A stretch of DNA of 14,083 nucleotides from CAZXPA01 sp964642485 (GCA_964642485.1 CAZXPA010000014.1:1-14083); one strand, 5' to 3'; shown: positions 5,778-12,423, counted from the stretch's first letter. Translations and numbers: made by a program. Notes: generated by a model not told the origin, from the letters alone.

Positions 5778-5784
5778 ATCTAAC
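5778..5784 (-). repeat. attI-like core at the proximal end of the array
   Basis: On the minus strand the array begins at CA-GTTAGAT-GAAATAATT. The box fits GTTRRRY, and its cassette side (GAAATAATT) is the standard cassette start. On the recombinase side I find no matching L arms or palindrome, unlike at the five attC-like sites. A single unpaired core next to the recombinase gene is how an attI site differs from attC. The full extent of recombinase-binding sites between 5785 and about 5900 cannot be defined by eye. Confidence 0.65.
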
Positions 5785-5823
5785 TGGTTTTTATACGGGG
5801 TTTTGTAGACATAATATACGCAA

Positions 5824-5853
5824 GATTGCATATTATACAAAATTATGTTAAAC
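5824..5853. other. dif-like sequence upstream of the recombinase gene
   Basis: TTATGTTAAAC (5843-5853) matches 10 of 11 bases of the XerD-binding arm of E. coli dif (TTATGTTAAAT). A weaker partner GATTGCATAT lies about ten bases to the left, making the spacer roughly three bases longer than in dif. Placement next to the recombinase gene suggests a binding site for that enzyme, perhaps part of attI. A chromosomal dif role is less likely this close to a candidate oriC. Confidence 0.35.
5832..5837 (-). promoter_or_regulatory. Possible array-leader promoter (-10 element)
   Basis: The minus strand reads TTTTGTATAATATG, giving a perfect -10 TATAAT about 50 bases upstream of the array edge and directed into it. 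The -35 region is weak (TTAAAA at 16 bases). Its position is that of the cassette promoter Pc in integrons. It would transcribe the proximal membrane-protein cassette first. Confidence 0.45.
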
Positions 5854-5859
5854 TTTTAA

Positions 5860-5888
5860 TTGTTCTTTAAATTTACCATAATTATAAC
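5860..5888 (+). promoter_or_regulatory. Promoter for the recombinase-tsaE-valS unit
   Basis: TTGTTC (5860-5865) and TATAAC (5883-5888) are separated by 17 bases. The start of transcription would fall only a few bases before the recombinase ATG at 5903, so the message would be nearly leaderless, which fits the lack of a Shine-Dalgarno site. Confidence 0.5.
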
Positions 5889-5902
5889 AAAAAATCTTAT
5901 TT

Positions 5903-6712
5903 ATGCAAATTCTAGAAAAAACAAAACAAGAGTTGCTCCTTAGAAACTACAGTTCAAAAACTATTAAAAGCTACTTATACTGTATTAAGGAATATTTATT
6001 ATTTGTGAAAAACAAAAAATTTAATTCAAAAAACGATGCGGTGCGTGCTTTTCTTTTAATAAAACAAAAGAATAATTTATCCCCGCAAACTATCAACCTC
6101 TTCCTTAGCGCCATAAAATTCCTATACCGCGAAATATTGAGATTACCGCAGAAAGTTGATCTAAAGCTTGCTAAGCGAAGTAAAAAACTGCCTGTTATTC
6201 TATCCAGAAATGAGATTAAAGATATTATTGCCGAAACTAAAAATCAAAAATATCGCCTAATGATCTCCTTGGGTTATGCTAGCGGGCTACGCGTGAGTGA
6301 AATTATAGACCTCAAGGTTAAAGACCTAAACTTAAACGAACAAATAATACACCTCAAACAAACAAAGGGTAAAAAAGATAGAATTACTATTTTCCCAGAA
6401 AAATTAGTAAGTGACTTTAAAAATCTTATTGCCGGCAAGACGGGTAAAGATTTTGTTTTTAAAAGCAGTCGTGGAGGAAAATTGACTACCGCATCGTTAC
6501 AAAAAATGTTCAAAAAATCACTTAAAAAAGCTTATATTCAAAAAGATGCCACTTTTCACTCTCTCAGGCACTCTTTCGCCACACATTTACTTGAAAATGG
6601 CACTGATATAAGATATGTGCAAGAACTTTTAGGACATCAAAATATTCGAACAACGCAAAGATATACTCAAGTTACTAATCCAAAATTAAAAAATATAAAA
6701 AGCCCTTTATGA
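5903..6712 (+). CDS. Xer-like tyrosine recombinase, candidate integron integrase
   Basis: This 269-residue site-specific recombinase cuts and rejoins DNA through a 3' phosphotyrosine. The N-terminal core-binding (SAM-like) domain covers about 1-90 (NYSSKTIKSYLYCIKEYLLF). The catalytic domain has every active residue: R130 in GLRVSE, K155 in TKGKKDR, H219 and R222 in HSLRH, H245 in LLGHQNIRTTQ, and Y254 in RYTQV. It ends KNIKSPL, similar to the end of archaeal XerA and of IntI proteins (RSPL). Between the lysine hairpin and HSLRH there is no extra helix of the kind found in classical IntI, so it is not a standard integron integrase. It is transcribed away from the cassette array, about 120 bases from its edge, and its stop overlaps the tsaE start (ATGA). 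It may act on the array, be a resident Xer protein, or both. Confidence 0.9.
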   Translation: MQILEKTKQELLLRNYSSKTIKSYLYCIKEYLLFVKNKKFNSKNDAVRAFLLIKQKNNLSPQTINLFLSAIKFLYREILRLPQKVDLKLAKRSKKLPVILSRNEIKDIIAETKNQKYRLMISLGYASGLRVSEIIDLKVKDLNLNEQIIHLKQTKGKKDRITIFPEKLVSDFKNLIAGKTGKDFVFKSSRGGKLTTASLQKMFKKSLKKAYIQKDATFHSLRHSFATHLLENGTDIRYVQELLGHQNIRTTQRYTQVTNPKLKNIKSPL

Positions 6713-7173
6713 AAAAATTTGTTACAAAATCAGAAAAACAAAGCATAACTCTTGGCAAAAAATTGGCTCAAAACTTCTGCGGCGGAGAAACAATTGGTTT
6801 AATTGGCGAACTTGGAGCTGGAAAAACAGTTTTAATTAAAGGAATAGCCAAAGGGCTAAATATAAAAAAAATCATTACCAGTCCTACTTTTGTCTTAATG
6901 AATACATATAATGTCAAATGTCAAATGTCAAATGTCAAATGTCTTGTTCATGTAGATGCATATAGATTAAGCTCTGGAAAAGATTTAATTGATATTGGAT
7001 TAAAAGATTGGCTAGGAAAATCTGATACCATAACAGTCATTGAATGGGCTGACAGAGCAATGGACATCTTGCCCGAAAATAGTATAATAATTAAACTAAA
7101 AACAGGAGAAAAAAAGAATGAAAGAATAATAACCGTTACATCAAATAAACAATTAAACAACTTAACAACTTAA
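6709..7173 (+). CDS. tsaE: TsaE, tRNA threonylcarbamoyladenosine biosynthesis ATPase
   Basis: This P-loop protein works with TsaB and TsaD to make t6A at position 37 of ANN-decoding tRNAs in the cytoplasm. Family features are plain: Walker A GELGAGKT (33-40), SPTF (58-61), HVDAYRL (81-87) and IEWADR (111-116). The 154-residue length is normal. Its ATG overlaps the TGA of the recombinase gene by four bases, implying coupled translation. Between SPTFVLMNTY and HVDAYRL lies NVKCQMSNVKC, encoded by nearly five ATGTCAA heptamers (6911-6943), where relatives usually have a short variable loop, so this is a tolerated repeat insertion. The last residues (KQLNNLTT) are encoded by another repeat that continues into the intergenic space, suggesting the natural C-terminus was remodelled by repeat growth. 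Confidence 0.93.
   Translation: MKKFVTKSEKQSITLGKKLAQNFCGGETIGLIGELGAGKTVLIKGIAKGLNIKKIITSPTFVLMNTYNVKCQMSNVKCLVHVDAYRLSSGKDLIDIGLKDWLGKSDTITVIEWADRAMDILPENSIIIKLKTGEKKNERIITVTSNKQLNNLTT
6911..6943 (+). repeat. ATGTCAA heptamer tandem repeat inside tsaE
   Basis: Four full copies plus ATGTC, without a mismatch. A seven-base unit means that loss or gain of one copy shifts the reading frame just before the essential HVDAYRL motif, while three units change the protein by seven residues. Confidence 0.95.
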
Positions 7174-7243
7174 CAAAAATTAAATCAATAAAAAATATAT
7201 TAAAAACCTGTTTAATTGTTAAATTGTTATTTTGTTAAATTGA
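7149..7243. repeat. AACAATTTAAC-type repeats between tsaE and valS
   Basis: Copies of AACAATTAAAC and AACTTAACAACTTAAC (7149-7175) face inverted copies GTTTAATTGTTAAATTG and TTGTTAAATTG (7210-7243) across a short A-rich segment, so the region can fold. It includes the end of tsaE and stops just before the valS start. No other feature is seen. Confidence 0.75.
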
Positions 7244-7248
7244 CCTAT

Positions 7249-9708
7249 ATGGAAAAAGCCTACGAGCCTAAAAAATATGAAGCAGAAATTTACCAACTCT
7301 GGGAAACCAGTAACTTTTTTAATCCTGATAAACTCCCAGGGAAAAGAAAAAAAATCTATTCTATTTCTATCCCCCCGCCAAATATTACTGGCTCTCTTCA
7401 TCTTGGTCATGCCTTAAATAACACAATCCAAGATATTTTAATCAGGTTCCACCGCATGAACGGCAAAAAAACTCTTTGGTTGCCCGGGACTGATCATGCT
7501 GGGATTGCTACCCAAAACGCCGTTGAAAAAGAGCTCGCAAAAAAAGGACTCACTCGTCATCAGTTAGGCCGAGAAAAATTTACTGAAAAAGTTTGGCAGT
7601 GGAAAAAAAAATATGGCAATTTAATTTTAGAACAATTAAAAAAACTCGGCTGTTCTTGTGATTGGTCAAGAACCAGATTTACTTTAGACAAAAGCTATAT
7701 TAAAGCAGTCCAAACTGCTTTTATTAATTACCATAAAAAGGGCTATATTTATCGCGGCCCAAGAATTGTTAATTGGTGCCCTCGTTGTTTTACGGCCATC
7801 TCTGATATTGAAATAAAATATCAAGAAGAAAAAAGTAAACTCTGGTATCTTAAATATCCTCTAAAACGCGATACCAATATACCAATGCATACGAATGATA
7901 CAAGTAATTTTATTGTGGTGGCAACGACAAGGCCGGAGACAATGTTGGGCGACACAGCTGTAGCGGTCAGCCCCAAAGATGAAAGATATAAAGAATTAGT
8001 TGGTAAAACAGCTATGTTACCAATTATGAATCGGGAAATACCAATCATATCTCATTATTTAGTTGACCCTGACTTTGGTACAGGAGCTGTTAAGATTACG
8101 CCAGCTCATGACAATGCTGACTGGAAAATTGGTAAAGAAAAAAAATTAGAGATTATCAATGTAATCGGCCCAAAGGCGCAAATGACTGATAAAGCAGGTA
8201 AATATGTCGGGCTTAATGTTTTGGTAGCTCGTCAAAAAATCGTGACTGATTTAAAAAATCAAGGATTATTAGAAAAAGAACAAAATTATCAACATCAAAT
8301 TTCTCTTTGTGATCGTTGCGGCACACCTGTTGAGCCGCAGATTTCTACCCAATGGTTTGTGCAAATGGAAAAATTAGCCAAACCAGCCATAAAAGTAGTT
8401 AAAAAAAATAAAATTAAAATTATTCCCAAAAGATATAAAAAAATCTATCTTAATTGGCTAGAAAATATTGAGGATTGGTGCATCTCCCGACAACTCTGGT
8501 GGGGGCACCAGCTTCCTGTCTGGTTCTGTAAGAACCAGTCAGGAAGAATTTCTAATTCCCAATTTCTAATTTCTAAACAAACCCAAAATCCCAAATCACA
8601 AATTCAAAACAATAATTATGTTGTATCAATTAAAAGGCCTAAACAATGTCCGTTTTGTAAAAATTGTGAAATGAAACAATCTGAAGATGTGCTTGATACC
8701 TGGTTTTCTTCAGCTCTCTGGCCTTTTGCTACTCTTGGCTGGCCAGAAAAAACCTCAGACTTAAAAAAATATTATCCTACTTCACTTCTTTCAACAGCTA
8801 GAGACATTATTTATCTCTGGGTCGCCCGGATGGTCTTTTCTAGTTTAGAGTTTTTGAAAAAAATTCCTTTTGATAAAGTATATATCCACGCCACTATTCT
8901 TACCCTACAAGGCCGGCGGATGAGCAAGTCCTTGGGCACAGGAGTTGACCCTTTAGAGCTAATTAATAAATATGGAGCTGATGCTACTCGTTTAGGATCA
9001 CTTTACCAGACTAACCGCGATCAACAGGCAATCCGTTTTGACGAAAGAACAATTTTAGCGGCTCGAAATTTTGTTAATAAACTTTGGAATATCAGTCGTT
9101 TTGCTCAAATGCAAAAACGCGATGCTAATCTACGAATACATACGAATGATACGAATATTAAACCAAAAACGCTGGCAGACAAATGGATTCTCAGTCGGCT
9201 TAACAGTGTTATTGATTCAGTAACTAAAAAAATTAAAAAATATGAGCTTGGAGAAGCAACTAAAGAGCTCTATGAATTTACTTGGCATGAATTTGCTGAT
9301 TGGTATTTAGAGATTAGCAAACTACAAATTACTGATGAAAATTTAAGAAATAACACGGTTTATAATTTACAATTTATAGTTTATAGTTTACTGAAGCTTC
9401 TCCACCCCTTTATTCCTTTTGTTACTGAAAAAATCAATATCCAATTTAACAATTTAACCCCTAAACAATTTAACGAATTACTATTAGTTGCTCCCTGGCC
9501 AAGGGCCAAAAAAATATTAATTAATCAAAAAGCTGAAAAAAAATTTGAAAAAGTTAAAAATCTAACTACTGAAATCAGGAAGTGGAGAAAAGAAAACAAA
9601 ATCAGCTCCAAGCAAATTATTCCTTTGCCAAATAGCTTTTCTAGTCAATTTCAAGCCTTACCTATAGAATCAAAAGAAATTATTAAAAAATTAACTAAGA
9701 TAAAATAA
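7249..9708 (+). CDS. valS: Valyl-tRNA synthetase
   Basis: Class I synthetase that charges tRNA-Val and edits mischarged Thr. The ATG at 7249 (MEKAYEPKKYEAE) is chosen; a TTG at 7216 would add eleven residues from repeat DNA. Motifs: PPPNITGSLHLGHA with HLGH at 51-54, the editing-domain TTRPETMLGDTAVAV, WWGHQLPVWF (417-426), DVLDTWFSSALWPF, and MSKS (558-561). It has 819 residues against roughly 900-950 in many bacteria. It ends (KKLTKIK) just after the anticodon-binding domain and lacks the usual C-terminal coiled-coil arm. Several repeat-derived stretches are embedded: NSQFLISKQTQNPKSQIQNN around residues 436-455, between W417-C427 and the CPFCKNC zinc motif; HTNDT twice; NLQFIVYSLL; and QFNNLTPKQFNEL. 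All core motifs are intact, so the enzyme is probably functional. Confidence 0.96.
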   Translation: MEKAYEPKKYEAEIYQLWETSNFFNPDKLPGKRKKIYSISIPPPNITGSLHLGHALNNTIQDILIRFHRMNGKKTLWLPGTDHAGIATQNAVEKELAKKGLTRHQLGREKFTEKVWQWKKKYGNLILEQLKKLGCSCDWSRTRFTLDKSYIKAVQTAFINYHKKGYIYRGPRIVNWCPRCFTAISDIEIKYQEEKSKLWYLKYPLKRDTNIPMHTNDTSNFIVVATTRPETMLGDTAVAVSPKDERYKELVGKTAMLPIMNREIPIISHYLVDPDFGTGAVKITPAHDNADWKIGKEKKLEIINVIGPKAQMTDKAGKYVGLNVLVARQKIVTDLKNQGLLEKEQNYQHQISLCDRCGTPVEPQISTQWFVQMEKLAKPAIKVVKKNKIKIIPKRYKKIYLNWLENIEDWCISRQLWWGHQLPVWFCKNQSGRISNSQFLISKQTQNPKSQIQNNNYVVSIKRPKQCPFCKNCEMKQSEDVLDTWFSSALWPFATLGWPEKTSDLKKYYPTSLLSTARDIIYLWVARMVFSSLEFLKKIPFDKVYIHATILTLQGRRMSKSLGTGVDPLELINKYGADATRLGSLYQTNRDQQAIRFDERTILAARNFVNKLWNISRFAQMQKRDANLRIHTNDTNIKPKTLADKWILSRLNSVIDSVTKKIKKYELGEATKELYEFTWHEFADWYLEISKLQITDENLRNNTVYNLQFIVYSLLKLLHPFIPFVTEKINIQFNNLTPKQFNELLLVAPWPRAKKILINQKAEKKFEKVKNLTTEIRKWRKENKISSKQIIPLPNSFSSQFQALPIESKEIIKKLTKIK
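7888..7901 (+). repeat. CATACGAATGATAC repeat in valS, copy 1
   Basis: A 14-base word encoding part of HTNDT before the editing domain. An identical copy in the same frame occurs at 9139-9152 in the linker to the anticodon domain. Both lie at domain borders, typical places for tolerated insertions. Confidence 0.85.
8512..8546. repeat. Sixteen-base inverted repeat within valS
   Basis: CTTCCTGTCTGGTTCT (8512-8527) and AGAACCAGTCAGGAAG (8531-8546) are perfectly inverted apart from one central T-T mismatch, around a GTA loop. It sits at the start of the repeat-derived insertion. Such a strong hairpin within a synthetase gene is not expected from protein coding alone. Confidence 0.9.
8545..8615 (+). 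repeat. AT-rich degenerate repeat insertion in the valS zinc region
   Basis: Words of the form AATTTCTAATTCCCAATTTC, TAATTTCTAA, AATCCCAAATCACAAATTC recur through this stretch and encode the NSQFLISKQTQNPKSQIQNN segment. Relatives have a short Cys-containing zinc ribbon here; the second Cys of the first pair is missing, since CKN is followed by QSG. Confidence 0.75.
9139..9152 (+). repeat. CATACGAATGATAC repeat in valS, copy 2
   Basis: Identical to 7888-7901 and in the same reading frame, encoding IHTNDT before the anticodon-binding domain. The flanks (ACGAAT on both sides) are further partial copies. Confidence 0.85.
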
Positions 9709-9752
9709 CAAAAAAGAAGCAAGATAATTTTTTAGTCTGCTTCTTTTTGTTA
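9706..9752. terminator. Bidirectional terminator shared by valS and the pilus ATPase gene
   Basis: TAACAAAAAAGAAGCA and TGCTTCTTTTTGTTA form a stem of about 15 pairs with one bulged A, around a 15-base loop. The stop codons of both convergent genes lie in the stem ends. T runs follow the stem core in each direction, so it can end both messages. Confidence 0.88.
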
Positions 9753-11468
9753 TTCTGCTACCCGGAAAATCTCTTCAAGTGTAGTTAAGCCATTCAAAGC
9801 TTTTAAAAGACCATCCTGAACCATGCTAATCATACCTTGTTTTTGGGCTAATTCCTTCATCTTGTACTCAGAAAGTTCTTTATCTAAAATTGCCTTTTCA
9901 ATGTCTGCATCAATAGTAAAAACCTCGTAAAGCCCGACTCTTCCTTTATATCCCAAGCCTTGACATTCATCACACCCCTCACCTTTATAAAATTTAAGAT
10001 TATTTAAATCTACCTTAACCCCTGAGGCTTCTGGTATTTCAGATAAAATCTTTTTTACTCTTTGTAAATCTTCCGAACTAATAGTTGTTTCTTTTTTACA
10101 CTTTTTACAAACTCGTCGAGCTAATCTTTGACCAATTACAGCATTAATTCCCGGGGCTAAAAGATAAGGCTTGACTCCCATGGAAAGAAATCTAGGCAAA
10201 GCCCCAGCGGCATCATTAGTATGAAGGGTAGAAATAACTAAATGGCCAGTTAAGGCTGCTTGAATGGCGATGTCAGCTGTTTCTAAATCTCTAATCTCAC
10301 CAACCATAACTACATCTGGATCTTGACGGAGGATTGAACGAAGCCCTTTAGCAAAAGTATAATCCTTAGATTTATCAACCTGGCTTTGATTAATGCCTTT
10401 TAAACGATATTCAATTGGGTCTTCTAAAGTAATAATTTTTGTTTCCGGGGTATTAAGCTTATTTAAAATTGCGTATAAGGTGGTTGTTTTCCCTGAACCA
10501 GTTGGTCCAGTAGTAATAATCATCCCATTAGGTCTTTCTATTTGTTTTTTTAATACTTTGTCAACATCCTCTCTAAACCCTAGAGCATCGAAACCTAAAC
10601 TAGCAACTGAAGAACGGAGCAATCTCATAACCACACTCTCACCATAAGCTGTTGGTAAACAGGAAACCCGAACATCTGTTTTGTCCTTGCCTAAATGAAT
10701 AGTAAAACGACCATCTTGTGGTCGATCAGTGATATTCATTTTAAGACTGGATAATAATTTAATTCGGGAAATAACCCGGGGCCAAAATTTCTTATCAATC
10801 TCAGCTACATCAACCAAAACGCCATCAATTCTAAACCTAACTTTAATATCTGTCTCCTCGGCCTCAATATGAATATCAGAAGCCCGAGACTGGACAGAAC
10901 TAACCATTATTAAGGCAACCATATCAGTAATCTTGATCTTTTGAATCTCTTTATTTAAGTCCTTAAAAGTCTTAATTTTATCTTTAAAGCGCTCAAAATC
11001 CTTGGCTGAAATTTCTACCCCCTTTATTATCTTAGTGACCTTAGGCAATGAAGCATAACGTTGATAGGCAGAATTAAAACTGTGCTCTGAAATTAAATAA
11101 AGATCAGTTTTTAAATCATAAGCACCTTCAAGTTGTTCTCGAAAATCAGCTAAAGCATCACCCTCAACCTGGACTGAGGCTAATTTAGCTTTTTCTTCTG
11201 TACGATAAAAACAAATTAACTTATGCTTAAGAGCATCCTCTGAAGAAACTAAACTCAGGGCCTCAGGTGAAATAGGAAAATCTGCTAAGTTTATATAAGA
11301 AATTCCTATTTGACGAGCTCTCTGAGCTGCTTCTTCTTCTATTTCTTTAACCTTAATCTCAGATAACTTTGCTTTTAATTTCTCTTGTTTTTCGTCTGAA
11401 GCAACTTTTGGCTTGCTGGTTGATGAGGATTGACCGCCCTGATGTAATAAATCCTTAATATTCAACAT
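9750..11468 (-). CDS. pilB: Type IV pilus assembly / type II secretion ATPase (PilB/GspE family)
   Basis: Hexameric cytoplasmic ATPase that drives polymerisation of pilin-like subunits. This 572-residue protein has a charged, partly coiled N-terminus (about 1-60), an N-terminal GspE-like domain (60-145), then the N2 and catalytic domains: SSVQSRASDIHIEAE (190-204), Walker A GPTGSGKT (321-328), Asp box ITLEDPIEY (346-354), Walker B VVMVGEIRD (386-394) and His box STLHTNDA (413-420). Two Cys pairs, CKKC (454-457) and CDEC (499-502), form the family zinc site before GYKGRVGLYEVF. No pilC or prepilin gene lies in the window, so the exact system is not fixed; in candidate phyla bacteria such ATPases serve type IV pili for attachment and DNA uptake. 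The last in the minus-strand series after dnaA and the ATP-cone gene, it has repeats rather than a clear ribosome binding site before its ATG. Confidence 0.95.
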   Translation of the reverse strand: MLNIKDLLHQGGQSSSTSKPKVASDEKQEKLKAKLSEIKVKEIEEEAAQRARQIGISYINLADFPISPEALSLVSSEDALKHKLICFYRTEEKAKLASVQVEGDALADFREQLEGAYDLKTDLYLISEHSFNSAYQRYASLPKVTKIIKGVEISAKDFERFKDKIKTFKDLNKEIQKIKITDMVALIMVSSVQSRASDIHIEAEETDIKVRFRIDGVLVDVAEIDKKFWPRVISRIKLLSSLKMNITDRPQDGRFTIHLGKDKTDVRVSCLPTAYGESVVMRLLRSSVASLGFDALGFREDVDKVLKKQIERPNGMIITTGPTGSGKTTTLYAILNKLNTPETKIITLEDPIEYRLKGINQSQVDKSKDYTFAKGLRSILRQDPDVVMVGEIRDLETADIAIQAALTGHLVISTLHTNDAAGALPRFLSMGVKPYLLAPGINAVIGQRLARRVCKKCKKETTISSEDLQRVKKILSEIPEASGVKVDLNNLKFYKGEGCDECQGLGYKGRVGLYEVFTIDADIEKAILDKELSEYKMKELAQKQGMISMVQDGLLKALNGLTTLEEIFRVAE

Positions 11469-11478
11469 ACTAAATCAT

Positions 11479-11531
11479 TTTAACAATTTAACATTTTAAC
11501 ATTTTAACATTAGAATTTTGCTTTGCAAAAT
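11479..11531. repeat. TTTTAACA repeats and hairpin upstream of the pilus ATPase gene
   Basis: ATTTTAACA-type units recur four times (11479-11510), with a hairpin ATTTTGC-TTT-GCAAAAT next to them (11515-11531). On the minus strand the repeats read TGTTAAAATG and end a few bases before the ATG at 11468. The hairpin could weakly terminate the upstream ATP-cone gene, but there is no strong T run. Confidence 0.7.
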
Positions 11532-11552
11532 AATTCTCATGTTCTAATATTA

Positions 11553-12416
11553 TCATATTATTAAACGAGCTTCATTAATTAAACGAGTTAATTTTTTATC
11601 TCTAATTTTCGTCTTTCTCTGTAAAACATCTTTCTTTAAAGAAATCAATTCTTGACATAAAATTATATTCTTGGAAAAAAGTTGTTCTTTTAAAGCTCGA
11701 CTCAGGGCCCTTAAAATAGTAATTGGATAAAGTTTTTTAGCCTCAATCAAGTATTCTAAACCATTTCCTTTAGGATATTGCCAGCCTAATAATCTCATTC
11801 TTTTACATTCAGCATATTGAATTGCTGACTCAGAAAATTTAGTATTAGAAACTAACCAGGGATAGTCAAGTTTTTGACCAAGCCCCTGACGATAAGCATC
11901 CTGGAGATCTAAAAATCTAGCCCAGACATAAAGGGTTTCTTTTAAACCTGAACGAATACCTGGAGCATTATGATATTTACACTCTACCATATATGCCTGG
12001 CCCTGACCAGACCTTTCTTTAATCAAAGGATTCATTTTTTTTAAAGGAGATTTAGCAATAATATCCACTTCATGCTCAACACAAGCTCCAGAAACAAGTG
12101 GGGGGCACCAGGCTTGATAATCATATGCTTTTAATAAACGAACAACAAACTCTTCAAAAATAAAACCAGCCGGGCCTAATTCCAACATTGCTTTTTTTAA
12201 GCTATAACGAGTGGCAACAGCTGGATCTTCTTGTTTTAAAAGTTTTAAAATTAAACGCAACACCTCCCGGGTTTCCATTCCATTATAAATCTGCCGTTTT
12301 ACTTCGGCCATAATCTTGTCAGCCAGTATTTTGTCTGCTCCAGCTCTTAAACAAGTCCGCCGAACTTTTATTGGATTAAATTTTACTCTCCTCCCTGAGG
12401 CCTTAACAACATACAT
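11553..12416 (-). CDS. ATP-cone domain fused to a PD-(D/E)XK nuclease-like domain
   Basis: This 287-residue protein has an N-terminal ATP-cone (about 1-85: MYVVKASGRRVKFNPIKVRR, with RAGADKILADKI and GMETREV), the nucleotide-sensing module known from ribonucleotide reductase and NrdR. A restriction-endonuclease-like (Mrr type) domain follows: FEEFVVRLL (88-96), EVDII (116-120) and MVECKYHN (143-150). E88, D118 and the ECK at 145-147 form a plausible metal-binding PD-(D/E)XK site. Later WLVSNTKFSESAIQYAE and LLGWQYP also fit that fold. Proteins of this composition are annotated as ATP-cone or restriction endonuclease family in diverse bacteria; a defined role is not known to me. Lying between dnaA and a pilus ATPase, with no methylase partner, it may act in DNA repair or in handling foreign DNA; that is inference. 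Confidence 0.8.
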   Translation of the reverse strand: MYVVKASGRRVKFNPIKVRRTCLRAGADKILADKIMAEVKRQIYNGMETREVLRLILKLLKQEDPAVATRYSLKKAMLELGPAGFIFEEFVVRLLKAYDYQAWCPPLVSGACVEHEVDIIAKSPLKKMNPLIKERSGQGQAYMVECKYHNAPGIRSGLKETLYVWARFLDLQDAYRQGLGQKLDYPWLVSNTKFSESAIQYAECKRMRLLGWQYPKGNGLEYLIEAKKLYPITILRALSRALKEQLFSKNIILCQELISLKKDVLQRKTKIRDKKLTRLINEARLII

Positions 12417-12423
12417 AATAATT

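Larger units (their letters stand above)
1..5784 (-). mobile_element. Integron-like gene cassette array (left end outside window)
   Basis: Five attC-like sites alternate with genes that all read on the minus strand, away from a tyrosine recombinase at 5903-6712. If cleavage occurs between G and TT of each R' box read on the minus strand, the cassettes are 4055-5783, 2976-4054, 2515-2975, 1480-2514 and 151-1479 (1729, 1079, 461, 1035 and 1329 bases), with a sixth cut by the window edge. The first bases of every complete cassette are the inverted copy of its last bases before the next site, for example GTTAGGCGA and TCGCCTAAC, GTTATCGGA and TCCGATAAC, GTTAGATGA and TCATCTAAC. That is expected if R' and R'' pair in the excised circle. 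The architecture is read directly from the sequence; recombination activity is inferred. Confidence 0.82.

Noticed and set aside
236..5784. Terminal inverted repeats of transposons or MITEs flanking each gene
   Set aside because: No transposase, no target-site duplications, and neighbouring units share one compound site whose halves match the ends of two different cassettes. That is explained by cassette insertion at attC more simply than by tandem transposons, though a novel element is not fully excluded.
5824..5853. Chromosomal dif site
   Set aside because: Only one arm is convincing, the spacer is too long, and the site lies about 8 kb from a candidate origin; kept only as a dif-like recombinase-binding candidate.
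5903..6712. Classical IntI integron integrase
   Set aside because: All catalytic residues are present, but the IntI-specific additional segment before HxxR is absent, so the name IntI is not justified.
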